From RUG334 sp045599645 (GTDB taxonomy: Bacteria > Muiribacteriota > Ozemobacteria > Ozemobacterales > Ozemobacteraceae), in the NCBI GenBank assembly GCA_045599645.1, contig JAZRWI010000004.1, positions 62,001 through 126,000 of the forward strand: a stretch of 64,000 nt of DNA, in the 5' to 3' direction. Each line of letters begins with the position of its first letter. Position 1 is the stretch's first letter. Below, in pieces: positions 44,405-52,932 of this stretch. The translations under genes and the position numbers were made by a program. The notes under the pieces were generated by a model, which was not told where the DNA came from, ran no database searches, and saw nothing but the letters and a program-made list of their open reading frames with translations.

Positions 44405-45063
44405 ATAATTTCTTCCAAGTCATTCTCTACCCATTTCTGATGACTTTTATTAGATATAATAATTTTATTTTTGCATATATTCAATAATGGTTTATCAGAA
44501 ATACTATCAGTAATACAAATATCAAAACTTCCTTCTATCTTGTTATTTTTCAAATATTGATTCAATAAAACAATTTTTGATTTACCCATACAATCTAATC
44601 CTTCAAATCTGCCAGTTAATTTTCCGTCAAATATTTCAAACTTAGATGCAATTATATCAGTGATACCAATATCCCTCGCGAAATGGTAAATATACTCATC
44701 GCATCCACCACTAACGATAATGACTCTATAACCAGATGCAATCTTATCTTTTACTATTTCTATAGTTTCGTCAATGAATGATTTTTTTAATTCTAATTCA
44801 TAATATTCCTTAGCAAAATACTCAAATTTATCTTTGGATAGACCTCTTAATAGCCAAACAAGAAATTTTTTATACACATAACCAGAATAATTAAAATATT
44901 GTAATATTCTTTGTACTATCGAAAAGAAAAAACAAACGCAATGATTTGTAGCAATAGAATATCTCTTAGGGAATTCTGATTTCAAAATCATTTTGACAAA
45001 AGGATCGAATGTTTGAAATCTGATTACAGTTCCACAAAAGTCTAATAAAACAATTTTATTCAT
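44395..45063 (-). CDS. HAD-IB phosphatase with Cys in motif I (DFCGT)
   Basis: 222 residues. Motif I is LLDFCGTVI: the nucleophile Asp is present but the general acid Asp is Cys (codon TGT, verified). Motif II SGG in VIIVSGGCDEY; motif IV region ICITDSISDKPLL. Relatives in capsule clusters carry similar changes. Likely removes phosphate from a small amino-alcohol phosphate, to judge from its neighbours. Overlaps both neighbours (8 and 10 bases). Confidence 0.85.
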   Translation of the reverse strand: MNKIVLLDFCGTVIRFQTFDPFVKMILKSEFPKRYSIATNHCVCFFFSIVQRILQYFNYSGYVYKKFLVWLLRGLSKDKFEYFAKEYYELELKKSFIDETIEIVKDKIASGYRVIIVSGGCDEYIYHFARDIGITDIIASKFEIFDGKLTGRFEGLDCMGKSKIVLLNQYLKNNKIEGSFDICITDSISDKPLLNICKNKIIISNKSHQKWVENDLEEIIWD

Positions 45064-46174
45064 TTTTCAAATAAGATTCTATCGTTTCAAAAACGCGCTT
45101 CATCTGATTCTTTGTTCCTATTGTTATTCTTAAGCAATATTTTTCAAGGAACTCTGTCTGAGAAACATTTCTAACAAAAATATCATTTTTCTCAAGATAA
45201 TTTATTAAATTAAGTTTAATTACTGAATTTTCACAAACAATCAAAACAAAATTTCCATAACCATTAAAACATTTAATTTTAGTGGAAAGAGATTTCATTT
45301 TATCAACGAACCATACTTTTGCCTGGTTAACTTCCGACACATAATTTTGCATATAATCCAAATCACTTAAAGCACCTATTGCTGCTTCTTGAGCAAAGGT
45401 TGTTATATTTTTTGGATTTCGAATCTTAGAAATATATTCTATATTTCTCTTTGAAGCAATTAAATAACCAAATCTAAAATTAGCTAAGGCAAAAGCTTTT
45501 GACATTGTTCGAGAAATAAGCAAATTTTCATATTTTAAAACAAGCTCTTTTGCAGACTTGCCAGAAAATTCAGCATAAGCTTCATCAACGAGGAACAAAG
45601 TCTGATTAAACTTTTTTAACAAAACTTCAATAAACTCTGTACTATGAAGATTACCCGTTGGATTATTAGGATTGCATATATAAACAAGCGAAGGATCTAT
45701 TCTCTTTATTTCTTCAACAAATTTATCACTATTAAAATTTAATTCATTACCAATACAATAATAATTTAAATCTGCTCCACATACTTCAGCGGTTAATCTG
45801 AAATTATCGTATGTCGGACCTAGAATCAAGATTGGATCGCCAACAGAAATATACAGCTTAGATATATATTCATGCAAACTATCAGAACTAGCAAAATACT
45901 GAATATTCTCTTTTGGTAAATTCAAGTAAGAAGCTAACAGAGTTAGTAATTCATCATTGCAAGTAGAAGGATACAAATTGAAAAAAGGTTCGTCTGAAAT
46001 TAGATTAATTATTCTTTCTATAACTTTTGGTGATGGTGGTATTGTTGCTTCATTCCAATCAAGCTTCAATATATTTTTTCTTTCAGAAGTCTTGATATTC
46101 CAAATTTTGTGGGAAGCAAGCTTATATGGCTTAAAATTTCTTAAGTATTTATTAACAAATTTATTAGAATTCAT
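45056..46174 (-). CDS. HisC-like PLP aminotransferase
   Basis: 372 residues, histidinol-phosphate aminotransferase family. LKLDWNEATIPPSP, NPNNPTGN, LVDEAYAEF, and PLP lysine in ISRTMSKAFALANFRFGYLIAS. HisC itself is unlikely in a polysaccharide cluster; close relatives (such as Campylobacter Cj1437) aminate dihydroxyacetone phosphate to serinol phosphate. First gene of the run ending at the GT11 gene. Confidence 0.86.
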   Translation of the reverse strand: MNSNKFVNKYLRNFKPYKLASHKIWNIKTSERKNILKLDWNEATIPPSPKVIERIINLISDEPFFNLYPSTCNDELLTLLASYLNLPKENIQYFASSDSLHEYISKLYISVGDPILILGPTYDNFRLTAEVCGADLNYYCIGNELNFNSDKFVEEIKRIDPSLVYICNPNNPTGNLHSTEFIEVLLKKFNQTLFLVDEAYAEFSGKSAKELVLKYENLLISRTMSKAFALANFRFGYLIASKRNIEYISKIRNPKNITTFAQEAAIGALSDLDYMQNYVSEVNQAKVWFVDKMKSLSTKIKCFNGYGNFVLIVCENSVIKLNLINYLEKNDIFVRNVSQTEFLEKYCLRITIGTKNQMKRVFETIESYLKNE

Positions 46175-46334
46175 TGATTTATTCTATCATAATTTAATTG
46201 TTAAAACAATATTAAGAATAATCTTTTATTTATCCCCTCAAATGAAATTTTAAATATTTTGATTGACTACATATACAATAATTTAATAGACGTTATAACA
46301 ATAACATGCTATACCATTAAAAGGTATTACATTT

Positions 46335-47285
46335 ATGAAAAAAAAAATTAGTATAATAATGAGTTGCTACAATGAATCTGAGCAGGAACTATATGATTCT
46401 ATCAACTCAATTTTATGTCAAACCTATAAGAACATTGAATTAATTATAGTCAATGACAATCCAACTAATCAAAATTTAAAGAAGTTCTTAAGTCATTATT
46501 CAAAAGACAAAAGAATCAAACTAATTAATAATGAAAAGAATTTAGGCTTGGCACAGAGTCTTAACAAAGCCATAAAAATTGCTATTGGTGAATATATAGC
46601 AAGAATGGATGCAGACGACGTATCATTACCTAATAGATTAGAAAAACAAGTTGCATACTTAGAAGCACATGATGATTGTTCTATGGTAGCAACAAATCGC
46701 AATGATATCGATGAAAATTCACAAATAATACAAAAAAATGCAGCAATTATTGTTTCCGACAAATTGCTAAGGCGAATAACCAGATTTGGTTCAATAATCA
46801 CTCATCCGAGCATTATGATAAGGGCCAACATTTTAAAAGAAGTTGGTTGCTATAGGTCATTCCCAGCAGCTCAAGATTATGACCTTTGGTTAAGAATGTT
46901 ATCCGCTAGAAAGAGAATTCATATTCTACCAGATGTTCTATTGAATTACAGAATTCGTCAAAGTAGCATCACAAAATCAAATCCTTCGAAACAGTATTTG
47001 TGTAAATATTATGCCCAAATCCTATATAAAGAAAGATTAAACAATGGCATAGATTCTTTTAATGAAAACACACTAACCAATTTACTTAAATGTGATCCAA
47101 ATATGAGAAATTCTCTTAACAATCAGCATAGTCAAATATTGTTGCTAAAAAGTAAAAATGTTTTGGGTAAAATCTCTGCCATCACATCAATTATTAAAGA
47201 TTTTATTATATATCCACACAACAGACGTAATCTTATAAATCAAATAGCAATTAGATTATTAATAATCCTTTCCAAAAAGAAATAA
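46335..47285 (+). CDS. GT2 family glycosyltransferase
   Basis: 316 residues. GT-A start ISIIMSCYNESEQELYDSIN, YIARMDADDVSLPNRLEKQ (D-x-D metal site), AAQDYDLWLRM (acceptor region). Cytoplasmic sugar transferase for surface polysaccharide. Promoter of the divergent aminotransferase gene probably lies in the 160-base gap upstream. Confidence 0.92.
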   Translation: MKKKISIIMSCYNESEQELYDSINSILCQTYKNIELIIVNDNPTNQNLKKFLSHYSKDKRIKLINNEKNLGLAQSLNKAIKIAIGEYIARMDADDVSLPNRLEKQVAYLEAHDDCSMVATNRNDIDENSQIIQKNAAIIVSDKLLRRITRFGSIITHPSIMIRANILKEVGCYRSFPAAQDYDLWLRMLSARKRIHILPDVLLNYRIRQSSITKSNPSKQYLCKYYAQILYKERLNNGIDSFNENTLTNLLKCDPNMRNSLNNQHSQILLLKSKNVLGKISAITSIIKDFIIYPHNRRNLINQIAIRLLIILSKKK

Positions 47286-47425
47286 AGTTTTATGTCTTGT
47301 ATTTGTCATAAATCTGAAGGTCATAAAAAGTCATCAAAAGCAACAAATTCTTTATTGTATGCAATAAAAAATTCGTATATAATCTTATAGGTACATTAAA
47401 GAAAATAGTTAGAACAGTTTTATTT

Positions 47426-48520
47426 ATGAAACAAATATTAGATTTAAATAAAAATAACATACTAATCACTGGTGGTGCTGGATTTATTGGTTCTAAGCTT
47501 GTTTATGAACTCATTCGTTCCTTTGATTCAATAGATGTCATTAATATAGATAACTTAAATGATTATTATGATGTTTCTCTTAAAGAATGGCGGTTGAAAC
47601 AGATTGATAATCTTATTTCTAAGTTTCCGAATTCAACGCACACTTTTATAAAGGGTGATATTTCAGATAAATCTTTAATCGATTCTGTGTTTGCTTCATA
47701 TAAACCAGATGTTGTGGTTAATCTTGCTGCCCAGGCAGGGGTAAGATATTCAATTGTAAATCCAGATGCTTACATAAAAAGTAACATTATAGGATTTTAT
47801 AATATACTTGAAGCTTGTCGTCACTCATATGACAACAATGCTACAGGTGTGAAACATTTGGTTTACGCCAGTTCAAGCTCCATTTACGGAACCAATGCTA
47901 AGGTTCCATATTCTACTGATGATAAAGTAGATAATCCAGTATCTCTTTATGCTGCGACCAAGAAAAGCGATGAGCTTCTTGCTCATGCATATAGCAAGCT
48001 ATACAATATTCCTTCTACAGGCCTAAGATTTTTCACTGTATATGGGCCTGCTGGAAGACCGGACATGGCTTATTTTTCCTTCACCAATAAGCTTTTAAAA
48101 GGTCAAAAAATACAAATATTCAATTATGGTAACTGCAAACGAGATTTTACTTATGTTGACGACATTGTCGAAGGAATTATACGCGTTATGTATGGAGCCC
48201 CAATAAAAACTAACGGTCGAGATGGTCTGCCATTACCACCTTACGCACTATACAACATAGGAAATCAAACCCCAGAAAACCTTTTAGATTTTGTTCAAAT
48301 TCTACAAGAAGAACTAGTTCGTGTAAAATTATTACCAGCAGATTTTGATTTTGAAAATCATAAAGAATTAGTAGCTATGCAGCCAGGAGATGTTCCTATA
48401 ACGTGCGCAGATTGCGAACCATTATTTAAAGACTTCGGTTACAAACCAAATACTTCCTTAAGAGATGGATTAAGAAGTTTTGCTGAATGGTATGCTGAAT
48501 ATTTCAAAATAAAATCGTAA
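47426..48520 (+). CDS. UDP-glucuronate 4-epimerase-like protein
   Basis: 364 residues. ILITGGAGFIGSKLVYEL, DNLNDYYDVSLKEWRL, NLAAQAGVRYSIVNP, YASSSSIYG, LYAATKKSDELLAHAY (Tyr-x3-Lys) and GLRFFTVYGPAGRPDMAYFSF are signatures of the UDP-GlcA 4-epimerase group (CapI/LspL). It would supply UDP-galacturonate, a carboxylate sugar that could accept the amide group made by the 43475-46174 module. Other UDP-sugar epimerases are possible. Confidence 0.88.
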   Translation: MKQILDLNKNNILITGGAGFIGSKLVYELIRSFDSIDVINIDNLNDYYDVSLKEWRLKQIDNLISKFPNSTHTFIKGDISDKSLIDSVFASYKPDVVVNLAAQAGVRYSIVNPDAYIKSNIIGFYNILEACRHSYDNNATGVKHLVYASSSSIYGTNAKVPYSTDDKVDNPVSLYAATKKSDELLAHAYSKLYNIPSTGLRFFTVYGPAGRPDMAYFSFTNKLLKGQKIQIFNYGNCKRDFTYVDDIVEGIIRVMYGAPIKTNGRDGLPLPPYALYNIGNQTPENLLDFVQILQEELVRVKLLPADFDFENHKELVAMQPGDVPITCADCEPLFKDFGYKPNTSLRDGLRSFAEWYAEYFKIKS

Positions 48521-48579
48521 AAGTATTGAAAGTTTTCAAAATTATATTCTAAGCACTAACAAAAAAATAATATAATTCC

Positions 48580-48772
48580 GGTTCATAACCAGATAATATT
48601 CTCTTCTAGTCAATGCTTGCTTCGAAACAGCAACTTTATTAAGTTAACCACAAAACTAAGAAATCAATACAACTCACCATGATTACTACATAAAGCTTAA
48701 AAAACGGGTTATATAATACTCTTGTTTCTAGTGAAATAACCATGGAAGATTTATTTTTTTGAATCTAATCTA
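48580..48772 (+). pseudogene. Degraded copy of the ATPase 3' end and its downstream flank
   Basis: 48655-48772 matches 52430-52547 (the last about 39 codons of the ATPase gene) with frameshifts; shared runs include ATATAATACTCTTGTTTCTA and ATAACCATGGAAGATTTATT. 48580-48630 matches 52690-52740, the sequence about 150 bp after that gene, but in this copy it lies before the gene end. The rest of 48521-48854 is non-coding. Confidence 0.85.
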
Positions 48773-48854
48773 GGAATCTAGTAATCACATTATAAATCTA
48801 TTCTATTTGAGAATTGTTTATTGTATAATAATTTGTTAATATTTAACCAAATTA

Positions 48855-49859
48855 ATGCAAACAGATACATTAAATAAACAATATATGAATTACCAGGAAC
48901 CAGAGCAAAGTAAAAAATTAATGGAACTGAATGCATATTATATAGATAATTATGCGTCAAAAGATCCTTCATTTAAGGCTTTGATCAAGTTTAGACTTGA
49001 TAATGCTATCACATATCTAAAAAAACTTATAAAAAACAAAGATAACAGCCTAAAAAAAATATTAATCAAGATTATTACCAGAATTTACCCATCAATAAGC
49101 ATTGATCATCTGAATATTCCACAACCATCTGCTAATACTGAAATCAACTATATAAGTAAAAACAAAAATAAAAGTGCAAAAGTTGCAGTATATACATCAA
49201 TTTTTGGTGAGTCAGATATTATACATGAGCCTCTTTATAAGAGTGACAAATGCGACTACTATGCTATAACAGACCAGAACTTATCAACTGATAGTTTTTG
49301 GAAAAAGCTTGATTGTTCTGGCATCCCAGGATTTTCAGAATATGACGGTTATCATAAATCAAAATTCTGCAAACTATTCCCACATATCTTATTTCCTGAA
49401 TATGATTATTCAATCTGGGTTGATGGTAATGCTCAAATTGTCGCAGATTTATATCCCTTGATAGATCAACTTGATGACAGTCATGTTATGGGCTCATTTG
49501 AGAATCCGCTTCATGACTGCATATATACAGAGAAGAATTATATTATTTACATTGATGCCGCTAATACTAAGGCTATTGAAAATCAAATAAAAACTTACAA
49601 AAAAGCAGGTTTTCCCCCCAAATACGGTATGCGTGAATTTTCAATATTAATGCGCAGACACAGTGATAAAAAATTACAAGATCTCATGAACCAATGGTGG
49701 GAACATTGCAACAAATATACAATGCGAGATCAAATAAGTTTCCCATTTATATTATGGAAAAATGGCCTAGATATAGATTATATTCAGAAATATTCCGGTA
49801 ATTGGAGAAAGAATCCAAGATTTTTGTTCATTTCACACAAAAGATTCAACAATTCATAG
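48855..49859 (+). CDS. DUF616/TOD1-type glycosyltransferase-like protein
   Basis: 334 residues. The core KVAVYTSIFGESDIIHEPLY, KFCKLFPHILFPEYDYSIWVDGN (D-x-N in place of D-x-D), MGSFENPLHDCIYTE and MRDQISFPFILWKNG belong to the DUF616 family, found in bacteria and plants (TOD1/MUCI70) and thought to be glycosyltransferases. ATG 48855; a second ATG at 48888 is possible. Overlaps nothing; the next gene starts 5 bases later. Confidence 0.82.
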   Translation: MQTDTLNKQYMNYQEPEQSKKLMELNAYYIDNYASKDPSFKALIKFRLDNAITYLKKLIKNKDNSLKKILIKIITRIYPSISIDHLNIPQPSANTEINYISKNKNKSAKVAVYTSIFGESDIIHEPLYKSDKCDYYAITDQNLSTDSFWKKLDCSGIPGFSEYDGYHKSKFCKLFPHILFPEYDYSIWVDGNAQIVADLYPLIDQLDDSHVMGSFENPLHDCIYTEKNYIIYIDAANTKAIENQIKTYKKAGFPPKYGMREFSILMRRHSDKKLQDLMNQWWEHCNKYTMRDQISFPFILWKNGLDIDYIQKYSGNWRKNPRFLFISHKRFNNS

Positions 49860-49864
49860 AAAAA

Positions 49865-50896
49865 ATGATTAAAAACAGAGAACTAAAACTATCAATTGCT
49901 ATGACAACCTATAATGGTAGCAAATATATTTTGGAACAATTACAAAGCTTTGCCAAGCAATCAATACTTCCAGATGAAATAGTTATATGCGATGATTGTT
50001 CCAATGACAATACCGTGGAAATAATCGAAGATTTTAAGAAGAATTCCGGATTAAACATAAGAATAATAAGAAACCCACATAATATTGGAGTAATAAAAAA
50101 CTTCGAAAAAGCTATAACCAGCACAACGGGTGATATAATATTTCTTTCTGATCAGGATGATTATTGGTTTCCACAAAAACTAGAAGAATATACTAATGCA
50201 TTTCAAAATAATAGAGATGTTGACTTTATATTTTCTGATGTACAAATAGCAGACCAAGATTTAAATGTGCTCTCTGGCTCTCTATTTACAGAAGAACAAA
50301 AATTATATCCAAAACGTTTTGTTAATTCTAATCTTATAAATATAATGAGTTTTATATCAATGAAGCTTTCAGCCAGTGGTGCTACCATAGCTTTCAGAAG
50401 AGATTTGCTTACCTATATATTACCAATTCCAAAAATAAATCATCTTCTACACGATGGTTGGATAGAAAAAATAGCTTTATCAACACGCAACTGCATAATG
50501 CTACCAGAACCGTATTCAAAATACAGACAGCATGACAATAACTTTGATGGATACAAATCTGGTATTATCAATAAAATTAAAGATCTTATCGGTCTGTATA
50601 AATTCAGACAAAACGAGTATGACTACCTGTCTGCAATCAGCGAAAGGCTTATAAGTATTGATTTTGATAATAAAAGAAATATAATAGAAATAATCCTTAG
50701 GAAACAAAACTATTTATCAAAGCAAATCAAACAATATAACCAGAAAAGATACTTAAAAATACTACTTACCATATTTGAGTATCAGTTTTCAGGAGTGTAT
50801 GCCAAATATTATAGAGGAACAAGAACCTTTATAAAAGATATATTTGCATTAATAATTCAAATTCTATTCAATACAAAATTCATTTTTGTCAGTTAA
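49865..50896 (+). CDS. GT2 family glycosyltransferase
   Basis: 343 residues from ATG 49865 (MIKNRELKLSIAMTTYNG); a longer frame from TTG 49802 overlaps the previous gene and lacks support. CDDCSNDNTVEII, IIFLSDQDDYWFPQKLE (metal site DQDD), LLHDGWIEKIALSTRN. Rhamnosyltransferase-like GT2. Cytoplasmic face, surface polysaccharide assembly. Confidence 0.9.
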   Translation: MIKNRELKLSIAMTTYNGSKYILEQLQSFAKQSILPDEIVICDDCSNDNTVEIIEDFKKNSGLNIRIIRNPHNIGVIKNFEKAITSTTGDIIFLSDQDDYWFPQKLEEYTNAFQNNRDVDFIFSDVQIADQDLNVLSGSLFTEEQKLYPKRFVNSNLINIMSFISMKLSASGATIAFRRDLLTYILPIPKINHLLHDGWIEKIALSTRNCIMLPEPYSKYRQHDNNFDGYKSGIINKIKDLIGLYKFRQNEYDYLSAISERLISIDFDNKRNIIEIILRKQNYLSKQIKQYNQKRYLKILLTIFEYQFSGVYAKYYRGTRTFIKDIFALIIQILFNTKFIFVS

Positions 50897-51017
50897 AAAC
50901 TCCAAAACATTTTTAATAAAATAGAATGCGTTTTGAATAGTCTAAAATATGACTTCATTGTTCGTATTATTTGTCTTTTGTTTGTCGTACACCCTCTTCA
51001 TTCAAATTAGTTAACAT

Positions 51018-51054
51018 TATTGTCCAAATCTTCATTTTTATTCGACTTTTAGAC
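51018..51054. repeat. Left flank palindrome of the ATPase gene (degraded)
   Basis: TATTGTCCAAATCT at 51018-51031, with a weak inverted partner GACTTTTAGAC at 51044-51054. The same 14 bases recur at 52551-52564 after the ATPase gene. Confidence 0.7.
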
Positions 51055-51063
51055 AAACTTAAA

Positions 51064-51092
51064 TTGACAAGTCTATTATATAAAATTATTAT
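51064..51092 (+). promoter_or_regulatory. Consensus promoter, leaderless start for the ATPase gene
   Basis: TTGACA (51064-51069), 17-base spacer, TATTAT (51087-51092). Transcription would begin at about 51098-51100, i.e. at the ATG. Confidence 0.65.
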
Positions 51093-51099
51093 ATAAACT

Positions 51100-52542
51100 A
51101 TGAATAAGAATAAAATAATTGGACGAAACAAAGAATGTAATAGATTACAGGATTGCCTGGATGAAGATAATGCACAATTAGTTATCGTATATGGAAGGAG
51201 AAGAGTAGGCAAAACCTACCTTATCAATAAGTTTTTTGGAAATAAATTCGCATTTAAATTAACTGGCGCATATGAACAAAAGAAAGATATTCAACTACGC
51301 AATTTTGTAACAGAGTTAGAAAGAAAATCAGGCAAGAAGCATGAAACACCATCTGACTGGATACAAGCTTTTACAATATTAAGAGAGTATCTAGAAAATT
51401 TGCCGTCAAATCAAAAGCAAATAGTATTTTTTGATGAAATGCCGTGGCTTGACACATTTCATTCAGGTTTTTTAGCTGCATTCGAATGGTTTTGGAACGA
51501 TTTTGGTTCTACTATGGACAATCTTATTTTCATTGTTTGTGGTTCAGCAACTTCATGGATGACTGAAAAATTGGACAGAAATAAAGGTGGACTTTTTAAT
51601 AGACAAACCTGCAAATTATACTTAAATCCATTTAATTTGTCAGAGGTAGAGGAATATCTCTGTTCAAAAGGTTTTATGTGGTCTAAATATGAAATTGCAG
51701 AATGTTTTATGATAATGGGCGGCATACCTTATTATCTTAGCTTATTAAAAAAGAAAGAATCCTTTAACCAAAACATAGATAGATTATTTTTTGAAAATAA
51801 AGGTGAACTGTATGGAGAGTTTGACAATCTCTATGCTACTCTTTTTTCAAATAGTAACAGTTATATTAAGATTATTATTGCAATAAGTAAAAAGATAATC
51901 GGTATGACCAGGAATGAAATAATTAATGCAACAAGGCTGCCATCAAATGGGTTATTCACTAAAATGTTAAGTAACCTGGTTGACTCCGGCTTTCTTAGAA
52001 TATCAACATTCTATGGAAGAAAAAAGAAAGAAACTTTATATCAATTAGCAGACTATTATACAGCCTTCTACCTTCATTTTGTAAGAGATAACTATGGCAA
52101 AGATGAGCATTTCTGGAGCAATTCCTTAGATAATCCATCAAGAAGAGTATGGGAAGCCTTAATATTTGAACAACTATGCAAAGATCACATCAAGCAGATT
52201 AAACATAAGTTAGGCATATCAGGTGTTCTATCGGAAGAATCGTCATGGTTTACCTTACCTGATAACGAAAAAGGAATTTCTGGAGCTCAAATTGATTTAT
52301 TAATTGAAAGAAGAGATAGAGTGATAAACATATGTGAAATTAAATTTTATCATGATAAATTTTCTATAGACAAATCATATGAAATGATTCTTAGAAATAA
52401 AATCAGCAGCTTTATTAAGGCAACCGAAACCAAGAAATCAATACAACTCACTATGATTACTACATATGGCTTAAAAAAAGGATTATATAATACTCTTGTT
52501 TCTAATGAAATAACCATGGAAGATTTATTTATTAGAATCTAA
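51100..52542 (+). CDS. Archaeal-type ATPase with DUF234-like C-terminus
   Basis: 480 residues. Walker A IVYGRRRVGKTYL, Walker B IVFFDEMPWLDT, sensor FIVCGSATSWMTEK, then a winged-helix part (ITRNEIINATRLPSNG-like, about residue 270) and a C-terminal nuclease-like strand (AQIDLLIERRDRVINICEIKFY). No ribosome binding site is seen; the promoter position predicts a leaderless message. It is unrelated in detail to the ATPase at 30251. Flanked by TATTGTCCAAATCT on both sides. Function of the family is not settled. Confidence 0.86.
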   Translation: MNKNKIIGRNKECNRLQDCLDEDNAQLVIVYGRRRVGKTYLINKFFGNKFAFKLTGAYEQKKDIQLRNFVTELERKSGKKHETPSDWIQAFTILREYLENLPSNQKQIVFFDEMPWLDTFHSGFLAAFEWFWNDFGSTMDNLIFIVCGSATSWMTEKLDRNKGGLFNRQTCKLYLNPFNLSEVEEYLCSKGFMWSKYEIAECFMIMGGIPYYLSLLKKKESFNQNIDRLFFENKGELYGEFDNLYATLFSNSNSYIKIIIAISKKIIGMTRNEIINATRLPSNGLFTKMLSNLVDSGFLRISTFYGRKKKETLYQLADYYTAFYLHFVRDNYGKDEHFWSNSLDNPSRRVWEALIFEQLCKDHIKQIKHKLGISGVLSEESSWFTLPDNEKGISGAQIDLLIERRDRVINICEIKFYHDKFSIDKSYEMILRNKISSFIKATETKKSIQLTMITTYGLKKGLYNTLVSNEITMEDLFIRI

Positions 52543-52550
52543 TCTATCAA

Positions 52551-52587
52551 TATTGTCCAAATCTGATAATTTTTATTAGATTTGGAC
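52551..52587. repeat. Right flank palindrome of the ATPase gene
   Basis: GTCCAAATCT (52555-52564), 13-base loop, AGATTTGGAC (52578-52587), a perfect 10-bp inverted repeat with no T run after it. It shares TATTGTCCAAATCT with 51018. Confidence 0.8.
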
Positions 52588-52932
52588 ACGCAAAACCATA
52601 TTTAATTAGCTCCAAAACTTTCTCCGATTATGATGTATTAATGAACAAGCAGTAGTTCCAAAACCAACAAATGAATAATTGAATTCTATTTCATAACCAA
52701 AGAATACTCTTTTATAGCCAATGCTTGATTCGAATATGTTGTTTCTTATTTCAATTTTGCAGAATCATTAAACTATTCAGCAGTGCTGTATGCACAATGT
52801 AATAAATCGACTTTCCGAGCAACATAAATATTATTGTTATTAGTGCTATTTCAATCTTTATCAACTACATAATTTTTGAATCATACTTGTCAAATAAGAA
52901 GAAAATGATTAGAATAAAGTAGGAGGTTGGTT
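52588..52932. other. Non-coding gap before the AlbA_2 gene
   Basis: A+T-rich. Contains TTCATAACCAAAGAATACTC (52690-52709), which has a copy at 48580, and CCAATGCTTGATTCGAATAT (52718-52737), similar to CAATGCTTGATTTCAATAT at 31578. No gene seen. Confidence 0.6.

Noticed and set aside
45056..46174. Histidinol-phosphate aminotransferase of histidine synthesis
   Set aside because: No other his genes nearby; overlap with phosphatase and amidoligase genes points to polysaccharide modification.
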